Shown one piece after another: positions 22,036 through 31,444 of a stretch of DNA of 64,000 nt. Location: the NCBI GenBank assembly GCA_905221105.1, contig CAJNBW010000002.1, forward strand, positions 1-64,000, in the 5' to 3' direction. Source of the stretch: a bacterium. Its GTDB lineage: Bacteria > Bacillota > Bacilli > Lactobacillales > Streptococcaceae. How positions within the stretch are numbered: position 1 is the first letter of the stretch; each line of letters starts with the position of its first letter. The notes beneath the pieces are model-generated. The model was not told where the DNA came from and did no database searches. It saw nothing but the letters and a program-made list of their open reading frames with translations. A program made the position numbers and the translations under genes.

Positions 22036-22150
22036 ATACTCTTCGAAAATCAAATTCAAACTGCGTCAGCTTCCATCTGCAACCTCAAAACAGTGTTTTG
22101 AGCAACCTGCGACTAGTTTCCTAGTTTGCTCTTTGATTTTCATTGAGTAT
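22036..22150 (+). repeat. BOX element, short form without boxB
   Basis: ATACTCTTCGAAAATC at the left and CTTTGATTTTCATTGAGTAT at the right are the standard BOX ends. The left part is boxA cut short after CTGCGTCAGC, and the right part is a full boxC with the AAAACAGTGTTTTGAGC palindrome. No boxB unit lies between. Orientation is opposite to the BOX at 9208. It fills the gap between proC and tmk. Confidence 0.9.
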
Positions 22151-22230
22151 GAAATGAGAAGACAAAAAGATTGTCACAAACCCCTATTTTTTTGATAGAA
22201 TAGAAGTAGTAAAAAAGAAATGAGTTAGAC

Positions 22231-22869
22231 ATGTCAAAAGTATTTTTAGTCTCTCTTGAGGGACCAGAGGGAGCAGGAAAGACCAGTGTTTTAGAGGCTC
22301 TGCTCCCAATTTTAGAGGAAAAAGGAGTAGAGGTGCTGACGAGCCGTGAACCTGGCGGAGTCTTGATTGGGGAGAAGATTCGGGAAGTGATTTTGGATCC
22401 AAGTCATACTCAGATGGATGCTAAAACAGAGCTTTTGCTCTATATCGCCAGTCGCAGACAGCACTTGGTGGAAAAAGTTCTTCCAGCCCTTGAAGATGGC
22501 AAGTTGGTCATTATGGATCGTTTTATCGATAGTTCTGTTGCCTATCAAGGATTTGGTCGTGGTTTGGACATTGATGCCATTAATTGGCTCAATCAGTTTG
22601 CGACAGATGGCCTTAAACCCGATTTGACACTCTATTTTGACATCGAGGTGGAAGAAGGACTAGCTCGCATTGCTGCTAATAGTGACCGCGAGGTCAATCG
22701 TCTGGACTTGGAAGGGTTGGACTTGCACAAAAAAGTTCGTCAAGGCTATCTTTCTCTTCTTGACAAAGAAGGAAATCGCATTGTCAAGATTGATGCCAGT
22801 CTCCCTTTGGAACAAGTTGTGGAAACTACCAAGGATATCTTGTTTGATAGAATGGGCTTGGCTAAATGA
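22231..22869 (+). CDS. tmk: Thymidylate kinase
   Basis: Phosphorylates dTMP to dTDP. 212 residues; P-loop GPEGAGKTS (11-19), DR motif in [15 protein letters not shown], and a Lys/Arg-poor LID. A TAGAAT with an upstream TG (22193-22201) may be its -10. Its stop overlaps the holB start by 4 nt (ATGA). tmk-holB-yabA-rsmI is a conserved Firmicutes cluster joining DNA precursor supply and replisome genes. Confidence 0.96.
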   Translation: MSKVFLVSLEGPEGAGKTSVLEALLPILEEKGVEVLTSREPGGVLIGEKIREVILDPSHTQMDAKTELLLYIASRRQHLVEKVLPALEDGKLVIMDRFIDSSVAYQGFGRGLDIDAINWLNQFATDGLKPDLTLYFDIEVEEGLARIAANSDREVNRLDLEGLDLHKKVRQGYLSLLDKEGNRIVKIDASLPLEQVVETTKDILFDRMGLAK

Positions 22870-23756
22870 AACAAGAAGAATTAAAGGCTTGGCAACCAGA
22901 CCAGTTTGACCGTTTTGTCCGTATCCTAGAACAAGACCATCTCAATCATGCCTACCTCTTTTCAGGTTTCTTTGGAAGCTTGGAAATGGCGCAATTTTTA
23001 GCTAAGAGCCTCTTTTGTACGGTTAAGGTAGGCGTTTTACCATGTGAGAAATGCCGAAATTGTAAGCTGATTGAACAGGGAGAATTTCCTGATGTCACTT
23101 TGATTAAGCCAGTCAATCAGGTCATCAAGACAGAACGGATTCGAGAATTGGTGGGGCAGTTTTCTCAAGCAGGGATTGAAAGCCAGCAGCAGGTTTTTAT
23201 TATCAAGCAAGCTGAGAAAATGCATCCTAATGCAGCCAATTCTCTGCTCAAGGTCATCGAAGAACCCCAGAGTGAGGTTTATATTTTCTTCTTGACCAGC
23301 GATGAGGAAAAGATGTTACCGACCATCCGTAGTCGGACCCAGATTTTCCACTTTAAAAAGCAGGAAGAAAAACTCATCTTGCTCTTAGAACAAATGGGAC
23401 TGGTTAAGAAAAAAGCAACTCTTTTAGCACAGTTTAGTCAATCGCGAGCTGAAGCAGAAAAGTTGGCTAATCAGGCAAGTTTTTGGACCTTGGTGGATGA
23501 AAGTGAACGCCTGCTGACCTGGTTATTAGCTAAGAAAAAAGAAAGTTATCTGCAAGTTGCTAAATTAGCCAACTTGGCGGATGACAAGGAAAAACAGGAT
23601 CAGGTCTTGCGAATCCTTGAAGTCCTCTGTGGGCAGGACCTTCTGCAAGCAAGAATTCGGGTGATTCTACAAGATTTGTTAGAAGCTAGAAAAATGTGGC
23701 AAGCTAATGTCAGCTTTCAAAATGCCATGGAATATCTGGTTTTGAAAGAAATGTAA
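22866..23756 (+). CDS. holB: DNA polymerase III delta' subunit
   Basis: Clamp-loader subunit. 296 residues; an AAA+ fold with the zinc-binding CEKCRNC stretch (three cysteines seen here plus an upstream C) and the conserved [10 protein letters not shown] and SRTQ motifs. The phosphate loop is replaced by [12 protein letters not shown], so it does not look like an ATP binder; a degenerate P-loop is common in delta'. Starts in the tmk stop codon. Confidence 0.92.
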   Translation: MKQEELKAWQPDQFDRFVRILEQDHLNHAYLFSGFFGSLEMAQFLAKSLFCTVKVGVLPCEKCRNCKLIEQGEFPDVTLIKPVNQVIKTERIRELVGQFSQAGIESQQQVFIIKQAEKMHPNAANSLLKVIEEPQSEVYIFFLTSDEEKMLPTIRSRTQIFHFKKQEEKLILLLEQMGLVKKKATLLAQFSQSRAEAEKLANQASFWTLVDESERLLTWLLAKKKESYLQVAKLANLADDKEKQDQVLRILEVLCGQDLLQARIRVILQDLLEARKMWQANVSFQNAMEYLVLKEM

Positions 23757-23795
23757 ATTCAAAAATGAACGATAAAGAAAGGAAAGAGCTGGTTT

Positions 23796-24113
23796 ATGGA
23801 CAAAAAAGAATTATTTGACGCGCTGGATGATTTTTCCCAACAGTTATTGGTGACCTTAGCCGATGTGGAAGCTATCAAGAAAAATCTCAAGAGCCTGGTA
23901 GAGGAAAATACAGCTCTTCGCTTGGAAAATAGTAAGTTGCGCGAACGCTTAGGTGAGGTTGAAGCAGATGCTCCTGTTAAGGCCAAGCATGTTCGTGAAA
24001 GTGTCCGTCGCATTTATAAAGACGGATTTCATGTATGTAATGATTTTTATGGACAACGTCGAGAACAGGACGAGGAATGTATGTTCTGTGACGAGTTGTT
24101 ATACAGGGAGTAG
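23796..24113 (+). CDS. yabA: YabA, regulator of replication initiation
   Basis: In Bacillus YabA binds DnaA and DnaN and holds back re-initiation. 105 residues: N-terminal coiled coil (about 1-55, forms the tetramer in the family) and a C-terminal zinc domain with HVCN and CMFC motifs. AAAGGAAAGAG lies before the ATG with the usual spacing. It sits between holB and rsmI as in other Firmicutes; 39 nt after holB and 2 nt before rsmI. Confidence 0.9.
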   Translation: MDKKELFDALDDFSQQLLVTLADVEAIKKNLKSLVEENTALRLENSKLRERLGEVEADAPVKAKHVRESVRRIYKDGFHVCNDFYGQRREQDEECMFCDELLYRE

Positions 24114-24115
24114 GC

Positions 24116-24994
24116 ATGCAGATTCAAAAAAGTTTTAAGGGGCAGTCTCCCTATGGCAAGCTGTATCTAGTGGCAACGCCGATTGGCAATCTAGATGATA
24201 TGACCTTTCGAGCTATCCAGACCTTGAAAGAAGTGGACTGGATTGCTGCTGAGGACACGCGTAATACAGGTCTTTTGCTTAAGCATTTTGATATTTCCAC
24301 CAAGCAGATTAGTTTTCATGAGCACAATGCCAAGGAAAAAATTCCTGATTTGATTGGTTTTCTGAAAGCAGGTCAAAGTATTGCTCAGGTATCCGACGCG
24401 GGTCTGCCTAGCATCTCAGACCCTGGTCATGATTTAGTTAAGGCAGCCATTGAGGAAGAAATTGCGGTTGTCACTGTTCCAGGTGCCTCTGCAGGAATTT
24501 CTGCTTTGATTGCCAGTGGTTTAGCGCCACAGCCACATATCTTTTACGGCTTTTTACCGAGAAAATCAGGCCAGCAAAAGCAATTTTTCGACTCAAAAAA
24601 AGACTATCCTGAAACACAAATTTTCTATGAATCACCTCATCGTGTGGCAGATACATTGGAAAATATGCTAGAAGTCTACGGTGACCGCTCGGTAGTCTTG
24701 GTCAGAGAATTGACCAAGATTTATGAAGAATATCAACGAGGAAAGATCTCTGAATTGCTAGAAAACATCGCTGAAACACCGCTCAAGGGTGAGTGTCTAC
24801 TCATCGTTGAAGGTGCCAGTCAGGATGTGGAAGAAAAAGACGAGGAGGATTTGTTTTCAGAAATCCAAGCCCGTATCCAGCAAGGCATGAAGAAAAATCA
24901 AGCTATCAAGGAAGTAGCTAAGATTTACCAGTGGAATAAAAGTCAGCTCTATGCTGCCTACCACGATTGGGAAGAAAATCAAGAAAATGACTAA
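24116..24994 (+). CDS. rsmI: 16S rRNA 2'-O-methyltransferase RsmI
   Basis: Methylates the ribose of C1402 in 16S rRNA using SAM. 292 residues of the tetrapyrrole-methylase fold: LYLVATPIGNLDD near residue 17, AEDTRNTG, SDAGLPSISDPG and VPGASA. GGGAG ribosome site upstream. Last gene of tmk-holB-yabA-rsmI, followed by a terminator. Confidence 0.94.
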   Translation: MQIQKSFKGQSPYGKLYLVATPIGNLDDMTFRAIQTLKEVDWIAAEDTRNTGLLLKHFDISTKQISFHEHNAKEKIPDLIGFLKAGQSIAQVSDAGLPSISDPGHDLVKAAIEEEIAVVTVPGASAGISALIASGLAPQPHIFYGFLPRKSGQQKQFFDSKKDYPETQIFYESPHRVADTLENMLEVYGDRSVVLVRELTKIYEEYQRGKISELLENIAETPLKGECLLIVEGASQDVEEKDEEDLFSEIQARIQQGMKKNQAIKEVAKIYQWNKSQLYAAYHDWEENQEND

Positions 24995-24996
24995 AC

Positions 24997-25025
24997 AGGG
25001 AAGTTTGCCTTCTTCCCTTTTTTTG
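24997..25025 (+). terminator. rsmI terminator
   Basis: AGGGAAG (24997-25003) pairs with CTTCCCT (25012-25018) and runs into a T tract. Confidence 0.85.
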
Positions 25026-25128
25026 TTATACTAGTAGAAGAAAAAAATAGAAAGATTTGTGGGTGTCAAACAGTCCAGTGGGGTGTTTTGATATGAACTT
25101 AGGTTCCACCCAAAGAGGTATTAGTGTC

Positions 25129-26463
25129 GTGTCTCAATCTTATATCAATGTTATCGGTGCTGGTTTGGCAGGTTCTGAAGCAGCCTACCAAATCGCAGAA
25201 CGTGGTATTCCAGTTAAACTTTATGAAATGCGTGGGGTCAAGTCAACCCCTCAGCACAAAACAGACAATTTTGCTGAGTTAGTTTGTTCAAATTCCTTAC
25301 GTGGGGATGCTTTGACAAACGCTGTAGGGCTTCTCAAGGAAGAAATGCGTCGCTTGGGTTCTGTCATCTTGGAATCTGCTGAGGCTACACGTGTTCCTGC
25401 TGGTGGTGCCCTTGCGGTGGATCGTGACGGTTTCTCTCAAATGGTGACCGAAAAAGTGGGCAACCATCCCTTAATTGAAGTGGTTCGTGATGAAATTACA
25501 GAATTGCCAGCTGATGTTATTACAGTTGTCGCTACTGGTCCTTTGACCAGCGATGCCCTAGCTGAGAAGATTCATGCCCTTAATGACGGCGATGGCTTCT
25601 ATTTCTACGATGCGGCAGCGCCTATTATCGATGTCAATACTATAGATATGAGCAAGGTCTATCTCAAATCTCGTTATGATAAGGGAGAAGCCGCTTATCT
25701 CAACGCTCCCATGACCAAGCAAGAGTTTATGGATTTCCATGAAGCCTTGGTCAATGCAGAAGAAGCACCGCTCAATTCTTTTGAAAAAGAAAAGTACTTT
25801 GAAGGCTGTATGCCTATCGAAGTCATGGCTAAACGTGGTATTAAAACCATGCTTTATGGTCCTATGAAGCCAGTCGGTCTGGAGTATCCAGACGACTATA
25901 CAGGACCTCGCGATGGAGAGTTCAAAACACCTTACGCAGTTGTTCAACTTCGTCAGGACAATGCGGCAGGTAGCCTCTACAATATCGTCGGTTTCCAGAC
26001 CCACCTCAAATGGGGAGAACAAAAGCGTGTTTTCCAAATGATTCCAGGTCTTGAAAATGCGGAGTTTGTTCGCTATGGTGTCATGCACCGCAATTCTTAC
26101 ATGGATTCACCAAATCTTCTGGAACAGACCTATCGTTCTAAGAAACAGCCAAATCTCTTCTTTGCAGGTCAGATGACGGGTGTGGAAGGCTATGTTGAGT
26201 CGGCAGCTTCAGGCTTAGTTGCGGGGATTAACGCTGCTCGTCTCTTCAAGGGAGAAGGCGAGGCTATTTTCCCAGAAACAACAGCGATTGGAAGCTTGGC
26301 TCATTACATCACCCATGCAGACAGCAAACATTTCCAACCAATGAATGTCAACTTCGGGATTATCAAGGAGTTGGAAGGCGAGCGTATCCGTGATAAGAAG
26401 GCTCGTTATGAAAAAATTGCAGAGCGTGCCCTTGCCGACTTAGAGGAATTTTTAACGGTCTAA
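25129..26463 (+). CDS. trmFO: tRNA m5U54 methyltransferase TrmFO
   Basis: Folate- and FAD-dependent enzyme that makes m5U54 in tRNA, the Firmicutes alternative to TrmA. 444 residues from a GTG at 25129 with AGAGGT at 25114-25119; a TTG at 25057 would add 24 unconserved residues. Visible: FAD motif [14 protein letters not shown] near the N-terminus, then CSNSLRGD and the C-terminal [18 protein letters not shown] segment. Single gene between two terminated or promoted regions. Confidence 0.94.
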   Translation: MSQSYINVIGAGLAGSEAAYQIAERGIPVKLYEMRGVKSTPQHKTDNFAELVCSNSLRGDALTNAVGLLKEEMRRLGSVILESAEATRVPAGGALAVDRDGFSQMVTEKVGNHPLIEVVRDEITELPADVITVVATGPLTSDALAEKIHALNDGDGFYFYDAAAPIIDVNTIDMSKVYLKSRYDKGEAAYLNAPMTKQEFMDFHEALVNAEEAPLNSFEKEKYFEGCMPIEVMAKRGIKTMLYGPMKPVGLEYPDDYTGPRDGEFKTPYAVVQLRQDNAAGSLYNIVGFQTHLKWGEQKRVFQMIPGLENAEFVRYGVMHRNSYMDSPNLLEQTYRSKKQPNLFFAGQMTGVEGYVESAASGLVAGINAARLFKGEGEAIFPETTAIGSLAHYITHADSKHFQPMNVNFGIIKELEGERIRDKKARYEKIAERALADLEEFLTV

Positions 26464-26546
26464 TTTTTTTGAAAGAATTGCTCATGGTACTATAAAAATC
26501 TTAGAAATTGTGATAAAATAGGTAGGATAAAAAAAGGAGAGTGAAA

Positions 26547-27272
26547 ATGGCGAATCCCAAGTATAAACGTATTTTAATCAAGTTATCAGGTGAAGCCCTT
26601 GCCGGTGAACGTGGCGTAGGGATTGATATCCAAACAGTTCAAACAATCGCAAAAGAGATTCAAGAAGTTCATAGCTTAGGTATCGAAATTGCCCTTGTTA
26701 TTGGTGGAGGAAATCTCTGGCGTGGAGAACCTGCTGCAGAAGCAGGAATGGATCGCGTTCAGGCAGATTACACAGGAATGCTTGGGACTGTTATGAATGC
26801 TCTTGTGATGGCAGATTCATTGCAACAAGTTGGTGTTGATACACGTGTGCAAACAGCTATTGCTATGCAACAAGTAGCAGAGCCTTATGTCCGTGGACGT
26901 GCCCTTCGTCACCTTGAAAAAGGCCGTATCGTTATCTTTGGTGCTGGAATTGGTTCACCTTACTTCTCAACAGATACAACAGCGGCCCTTCGTGCGGCTG
27001 AAATCGAAGCGGATGCCATCCTTATGGCTAAAAATGGTGTCGACGGTGTTTACAATGCCGATCCTAAGAAGGACAAGACAGCCGTTAAGTTTGAAGAATT
27101 GACCCACCGTGATGTTATCAATAAAGGTCTTCGTATCATGGACTCAACAGCTTCAACCCTCTCAATGGATAACGACATTGACTTGGTTGTCTTCAACATG
27201 AACCAACCAGGCAACATCAAACGTGTCGTATTTGGTGAAAATATCGGAACAACAGTTTCAAATAATATCTAA
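26547..27272 (+). CDS. pyrH: UMP kinase
   Basis: Bacterial-type amino acid kinase fold enzyme making UDP from UMP. 241 residues; KLSGEALAG near residue 11, [17 protein letters not shown] and [12 protein letters not shown] motifs. The ATG at 26547 is used since AAAGGAGAG ends 6 nt before; a GTG at 26541 lies inside that site. A TAAAAT -10 with TG lies about 30 nt upstream. Next gene frr 20 nt away, the usual pyrH-frr pair. Confidence 0.96.
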   Translation: MANPKYKRILIKLSGEALAGERGVGIDIQTVQTIAKEIQEVHSLGIEIALVIGGGNLWRGEPAAEAGMDRVQADYTGMLGTVMNALVMADSLQQVGVDTRVQTAIAMQQVAEPYVRGRALRHLEKGRIVIFGAGIGSPYFSTDTTAALRAAEIEADAILMAKNGVDGVYNADPKKDKTAVKFEELTHRDVINKGLRIMDSTASTLSMDNDIDLVVFNMNQPGNIKRVVFGENIGTTVSNNI

Positions 27273-27292
27273 GAAAAGGAATAAGAAAGATT

Positions 27293-27850
27293 ATGGCTAA
27301 CGCAATTATTGAAAAAGCTAAAGAGAGAATGACCCAGTCTCACCAATCACTTGCTCGTGAATTTGGTGGTATCCGTGCAGGTCGTGCCAATGCAAGCTTG
27401 CTTGACCGTGTACATGTAGAATACTATGGAGTAGAGACTCCTCTTAACCAAATCGCTTCAATTACCATTCCAGAGGCACGTGTCTTGTTGGTAACACCAT
27501 TTGATAAATCTTCATTGAAAGACATCGAACGTGCCTTGAACGCTTCTGATCTTGGTATCACACCAGCTAACGACGGTTCTGTGATTCGCTTGGTTATTCC
27601 TGCTCTTACAGAAGAAACTCGTCGTGACCTTGCGAAAGAAGTGAAGAAGGTCGGCGAAAATGCTAAAGTGGCTGTGCGCAATATCCGTCGTGATGCTATG
27701 GACGAAGCTAAGAAACAAGAAAAAGCAAAAGAAATCACTGAAGACGAATTGAAGACTCTTGAAAAAGAAATTCAAAAAGTAACAGACGATGCTGTCAAAC
27801 ACATCGACGACATGACTGCCAACAAAGAAAAAGAACTCTTGGAAGTCTAA
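27293..27850 (+). CDS. frr: Ribosome recycling factor
   Basis: Splits post-termination ribosomes with EF-G. 185 residues, the normal length, with [30 protein letters not shown] and the long C-terminal helices of the three-helix bundle. It is 20 nt after pyrH and followed by a hairpin. Confidence 0.97.
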   Translation: MANAIIEKAKERMTQSHQSLAREFGGIRAGRANASLLDRVHVEYYGVETPLNQIASITIPEARVLLVTPFDKSSLKDIERALNASDLGITPANDGSVIRLVIPALTEETRRDLAKEVKKVGENAKVAVRNIRRDAMDEAKKQEKAKEITEDELKTLEKEIQKVTDDAVKHIDDMTANKEKELLEV

Positions 27851-27861
27851 AAATAAACAGA

Positions 27862-27896
27862 AAAACTCAGTTGGCATTGCTGGCTGAGTTTTATTC
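27862..27896 (+). terminator. Terminator or attenuator after frr
   Basis: AAAACTCAG (27862-27870) pairs with CTGAGTTTT (27884-27892), 13-nt loop, 3' T-rich arm. It sits only 18 nt before the cvfB start, so read-through may matter. Confidence 0.7.
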
Positions 27897-27909
27897 GAAA
27901 GAAGGAAAT

Positions 27910-28764
27910 ATGAATACAAATCTTGCAAGTTTTATCGTTGGACTTATCATCGATGAAAATGACCGTTTTTACTTTGTGCAAAAGGATGGCCAGACCTATG
28001 CGCTTGCCAAGGAAGAAGGTCAGCATACGGTAGGTGATACAGTCAAAGGTTTCGCCTATACAGATATGAAGCAAAAGCTCCGTTTGACCACTTTAGAAGT
28101 CACTGCCACTCAGGACCAATTTGGTTGGGGTCGTGTCACAGAAGTGCGCAAGGACTTGGGTGTCTTTGTGGATACAGGTCTTCCTGACAAGGAAATCGTT
28201 GTGTCACTTGATATTCTCCCTGAGCTCAAGGAACTCTGGCCTAAGAAGGGCGACCAACTCTACATCCGTCTTGAAGTGGACAAGAAAGACCGTATCTGGG
28301 GACTATTGGCCTATCAAGAAGACTTCCAACGTCTGGCTCGTCCTGCCTACAACAATATGCAGAACCAAAACTGGCCAGCCATTGTATACCGTCTCAAGCT
28401 GTCAGGAACTTTTGTTTACCTACCAGAAAATAATATGCTTGGTTTTATCCATCCTAGCGAACGTTACGCAGAGCCACGTTTGGGGCAAGTTCTAGATGCG
28501 CGTGTCATTGGTTTCCGTGAAGTGGACCGTACTCTTAATCTATCTCTCAAACCGCGTTCCTTTGAAATGTTGGAAAACGATGCTCAGATGATTTTGACTT
28601 ACTTGGAAAGCAATGGCGGTTTCATGACCTTAAATGATAAGTCATCTCCTGATGACATCAAGGCGACCTTCGGGATCTCAAAAGGCCAGTTCAAGAAAGC
28701 ACTCGGTGGCTTGATGAAGGCTGGTAAAATCAAGCAGGACCAGTTTGGGACAGAGTTGATTTAG
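27910..28764 (+). CDS. cvfB: CvfB-family S1 RNA-binding protein
   Basis: 284 residues with tandem S1-type OB folds followed by a winged-helix C-terminal domain. The start is ATG at 27910, with AAGGAAAT upstream; an in-frame start at 27871 would lie inside the frr hairpin. Seen motifs: GWGRVTEVRKDLGVFVDTG (S1 strand pattern) and a final KGQFKKALGGLMKAGKI helix. CvfB proteins affect virulence-gene expression in staphylococci; the mechanism is not clear. Next gene 8 nt downstream. Confidence 0.86.
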   Translation: MNTNLASFIVGLIIDENDRFYFVQKDGQTYALAKEEGQHTVGDTVKGFAYTDMKQKLRLTTLEVTATQDQFGWGRVTEVRKDLGVFVDTGLPDKEIVVSLDILPELKELWPKKGDQLYIRLEVDKKDRIWGLLAYQEDFQRLARPAYNNMQNQNWPAIVYRLKLSGTFVYLPENNMLGFIHPSERYAEPRLGQVLDARVIGFREVDRTLNLSLKPRSFEMLENDAQMILTYLESNGGFMTLNDKSSPDDIKATFGISKGQFKKALGGLMKAGKIKQDQFGTELI

Positions 28765-28772
28765 GGTAGCTT

Positions 28773-28988
28773 ATGAGAAAATCATTTTACACTTGGCTCA
28801 TGACTGAGCGTAATCCTAAAAGTAACAGTCCCAAAGCTATTTTGGCGGATTTAGCTTTTGAAGAGTCGGCCTTTCCCAAACATACGGATGATTTTGATGA
28901 GGTCAGTCGCTTTTTGGAGGAACATGCCAGTTTCTCTTTTAATCTGGGAGATTTTGACAGCATTTGGCAGGAATATCTAGAACACTAA
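28773..28988 (+). CDS. YozE/UPF0346 family small protein
   Basis: 71-residue acidic protein of the UPF0346 (YozE-like SAM) family: [10 protein letters not shown] start, [13 protein letters not shown] and the C-terminal [12 protein letters not shown]. Function unknown. It is 8 nt after cvfB with which it is likely co-transcribed. A small hairpin (28996-29003 with 29015-29022) follows. Confidence 0.82.
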   Translation: MRKSFYTWLMTERNPKSNSPKAILADLAFEESAFPKHTDDFDEVSRFLEEHASFSFNLGDFDSIWQEYLEH

Positions 28989-29004
28989 ATAAATTGAGAT
29001 TGAG

Positions 29005-29033
29005 TAGCAATTTTTCAGTCTCTTTGCTATAAT
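29005..29033 (+). promoter_or_regulatory. phoH promoter
   Basis: Extended -10 TATAAT at 29028-29033 with TG before it; a weak TAGCAA at 29005-29010 is 17 nt upstream. Confidence 0.6.
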
Positions 29034-29067
29034 AAAAAGAAATAAAAGGATTAGAGAGGTTCTTTAT

Positions 29068-30072
29068 TTGAAGGAACATTCAATAGACATTCAACTGAGT
29101 CATCCAGATGACCTGTTTCATCTTTTTGGTTCCAATGAACGACATCTTCGTTTGATGGAAGAAGAGCTTGATGTGGTGATTCATGCTCGTACGGAGATTG
29201 TCCAGGTTTTGGGAGAAGAGTCTGCTTGTGAGGAAGCCCGTCAGGTTATTCAGGCTTTGATGGTTTTGGTAAATCGTGGGATGACCGTTGGTACGCCAGA
29301 TGTGGTGACTGCAATTAGCATGGTCAAAAACGATGAAATTGATAAGTTTGTAGCCCTTTACGAAGAAGAAATTATCAAAGACAATACAGGGAAGCCTATC
29401 CGCGTCAAAACTCTAGGTCAAAAACTTTATGTGGACAGTGTCAAACAGCATGATGTGACCTTTGGAATTGGGCCAGCAGGTACAGGGAAGACCTTCCTTG
29501 CAGTGACCTTGGCTGTTACAGCTCTTAAACGTGGTCAGGTTAAGAGGATTATCCTAACACGCCCGGCAGTGGAAGCTGGCGAGAGTCTAGGATTTCTTCC
29601 GGGTGACCTTAAAGAGAAGGTGGATCCCTACCTTCGACCTGTTTACGATGCCTTGTATCAGATTCTGGGGAAAGACCAGACGACTCGTCTCATGGAGCGT
29701 GAAATTATCGAGATTGCTCCCCTTGCCTATATGCGTGGACGAACCTTGGATGATGCCTTTGTCATTCTCGATGAGGCGCAAAATACGACCATCATGCAGA
29801 TGAAGATGTTTTTGACTCGTTTAGGCTTTAATTCTAAGATGATTGTCAATGGAGATATCAGTCAGATTGACCTACCACGGAATGTCAAGTCCGGTTTGAT
29901 TGATGCCCAAGAGAAACTCAAGAACATTCATCAAATTGACTTTGTTCATTTTTCAGCTAAGGATGTGGTTCGCCATCCAGTTGTCGCTCAGATTATCCGA
30001 GCTTATGAACCAACTCCAGTGAAAAAGGCAGAGAGTGAAGAATTAGAGTCTCAACCTCTGTCTGAAGGGTAG
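29068..30072 (+). CDS. phoH: PhoH-family ATPase (PhoH-like)
   Basis: ATP-binding protein of the PhoH family, 334 residues from a TTG start at 29068, supported by AGAGAGGT at 29052-29059 and a promoter just upstream. Motifs: a KH-like N-terminal part, Walker A GPAGTGKT (135-142), ILTRPAVEAGE, VILDEAQNT (Walker B) and NGDISQIDLP. The Firmicutes protein lies near ybeY-era genes in many genomes, and a ribosome or RNA role is proposed; the function is not settled. It lies downstream of the yozE-like gene but has its own promoter. Confidence 0.9.
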   Translation: MKEHSIDIQLSHPDDLFHLFGSNERHLRLMEEELDVVIHARTEIVQVLGEESACEEARQVIQALMVLVNRGMTVGTPDVVTAISMVKNDEIDKFVALYEEEIIKDNTGKPIRVKTLGQKLYVDSVKQHDVTFGIGPAGTGKTFLAVTLAVTALKRGQVKRIILTRPAVEAGESLGFLPGDLKEKVDPYLRPVYDALYQILGKDQTTRLMEREIIEIAPLAYMRGRTLDDAFVILDEAQNTTIMQMKMFLTRLGFNSKMIVNGDISQIDLPRNVKSGLIDAQEKLKNIHQIDFVHFSAKDVVRHPVVAQIIRAYEPTPVKKAESEELESQPLSEG

Positions 30073-30156
30073 TTCTTTTGTATTTAAAGTTATCTCATAC
30101 AATGTTTCATTCAATATCCTTATATTAGTTAGAAACTTTTCAAGCAGAGGAAACGT

Positions 30157-30723
30157 ATGGAATCAATTTTTGTAAAACTTGCCCAGTATCCGTCTATAGA
30201 AACAGAGCATTTATTGCTTAGACCTGTAACCTTGGATGATGCGGAAGCTATGTTTGAGTATGCCTCAGACAGAGAAAATACGCGCTACACTTTTCCAACA
30301 AATCAAAGTTTGGAAGAAACCAAGAATAACATTGCTCAGTTCTACTTGGCCAATCCCTTGGGACGCTGGGGAATAGAACTAAAAAGCAATGGCAAATTTA
30401 TCGGAACCATTGATTTGCACAAGATTGATCCTGTTCTTAAAAAGGCAGCTATTGGCTACATTATCAATAAAAAGTATTGGAATCAAGGATTGACGACAGA
30501 AGCCAATCGTGCCGTGATTGAGCTGGCTTTTGAGAAGATTGGAATGAACAAGTTGACCGCCCTTCACGATAAGGATAATCCCGCATCTGGCAAGGTCATG
30601 GAGAAATCAGGCATGCGCTTTTCCCATGAAGAACCATATGCTTGTATGGACCAGCATGAAGAAGGCCGGATCGTTACAAGAGTTCATTATATCCTCACCA
30701 AGGAAGACTATTTTGCCAAATAA
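30157..30723 (+). CDS. GNAT-family N-acetyltransferase (RimJ/RimL-like)
   Basis: 188-residue acetyltransferase of the RimJ/RimL-like group: ETEHLLLRPVTLDDAEAMFEYASD at the N-terminus, GYIINKKYWNQGLTTEANRAV with the acetyl-CoA-binding strand and helix, and DNPASGKVMEKSGMRF. AGAGGAAA ribosome site. The acceptor (ribosomal protein, drug or amino acid) is not evident. It is between phoH and the competence operon with its own terminator. Confidence 0.86.
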   Translation: MESIFVKLAQYPSIETEHLLLRPVTLDDAEAMFEYASDRENTRYTFPTNQSLEETKNNIAQFYLANPLGRWGIELKSNGKFIGTIDLHKIDPVLKKAAIGYIINKKYWNQGLTTEANRAVIELAFEKIGMNKLTALHDKDNPASGKVMEKSGMRFSHEEPYACMDQHEEGRIVTRVHYILTKEDYFAK

Positions 30724-30728
30724 ATAAG

Positions 30729-30758
30729 CAGTTGAGAAGAATTTTTCAACTGTTTTTT
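30729..30758 (+). terminator. Terminator after the GNAT gene
   Basis: CAGTTGA (30729-30735) pairs with TCAACTG (30746-30752), with a following TTTTTT. Confidence 0.85.
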
Positions 30759-30766
30759 CTTCCTCT

Positions 30767-30774
30767 TACGAATA
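30767..30774 (+). promoter_or_regulatory. ComX (combox) promoter of comEA-comEC
   Basis: TACGAATA (30767-30774), the consensus competence sigma-X -10 box, preceded by a T-rich run. It lies 20 nt before the comEA start. It marks a late competence operon. Confidence 0.9.
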
Positions 30775-30793
30775 ATCTAAGAGAGGAGAAAAT

Positions 30794-31444
30794 ATGGAAA
30801 CAATTATCGAGAAAATCAAAGAGTATAAAATCATTGTCATCTGTACTGCTCTGGGCTTGCTTGTAGGAGGATTTTTCCTACTAAAACCAGCTCCACAAAC
30901 ACCTGTCAAAGAAACGAATTTACAGGCAGAAGTTGCAGCTGTTTCCAAGGATTCATCGACCGAAAAGGAAGTGAACAAGGAAGAGAAGGAAGAACCGGTT
31001 GAACAAGATTTGATTACAGTAGATGTGAAGGGGGCTGTCAAATCACCAGGAATTTATGACTTGCCAGTAGGTAGTCGGGTTAATGATGCCGTTCAAAAGG
31101 CGGGTGGCTTGACAGAGCAAGCAGACAGCAAGTCACTCAATCTAGCTCAGAAAGTTAGTGATGAAGCTCTGGTTTACGTTCCAACTAAGGGAGAAGAAGC
31201 AGCTAGTCAACAGACTGGTTCTGGGACGGCTTCTTCAACGAGCAAGGAAAAGAAGGTCAATCTCAACAAGGCCAGTCTGGAAGAGCTCAAGCAGGTCAAG
31301 GGACTGGGTGGCAAACGAGCTCAAGACATTATCGACCATCGTGAAACAAATGGGAAATTCAAGTCGGTTGATGAACTCAAGAAAGTCTCTGGAATTGGTA
31401 CCAAGACCATAGAAAAGTTAAAAGACTATGTTACAGTGGATTAA
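30794..31444 (+). CDS. comEA: ComEA/CelA DNA receptor for transformation
   Basis: Membrane-anchored DNA-binding protein of the competence machinery. 216 residues: one N-terminal transmembrane helix (about 14-31), a linker rich in Glu/Lys, a SLBB-like domain (VDVKGAVKSPGIYDL onward, about 75-130) and two helix-hairpin-helix motifs at the C-terminus (VNLNKASLEEL and a GIGTKTIEKL region). GAGAGGAGA site upstream and a combox. The ComEC start overlaps its 3' end by 17 nt. Confidence 0.94.
   Translation: METIIEKIKEYKIIVICTALGLLVGGFFLLKPAPQTPVKETNLQAEVAAVSKDSSTEKEVNKEEKEEPVEQDLITVDVKGAVKSPGIYDLPVGSRVNDAVQKAGGLTEQADSKSLNLAQKVSDEALVYVPTKGEEAASQQTGSGTASSTSKEKKVNLNKASLEELKQVKGLGGKRAQDIIDHRETNGKFKSVDELKKVSGIGTKTIEKLKDYVTVD

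Noticed and set aside
25057-25128. N-terminal extension of TrmFO from TTG 25057
   Set aside because: The 24 extra residues are not of the family and the GTG at 25129 has AGAGGT in front.
25558-26088. 176-codon reverse frame in trmFO
   Set aside because: Antisense shadow of a conserved gene.
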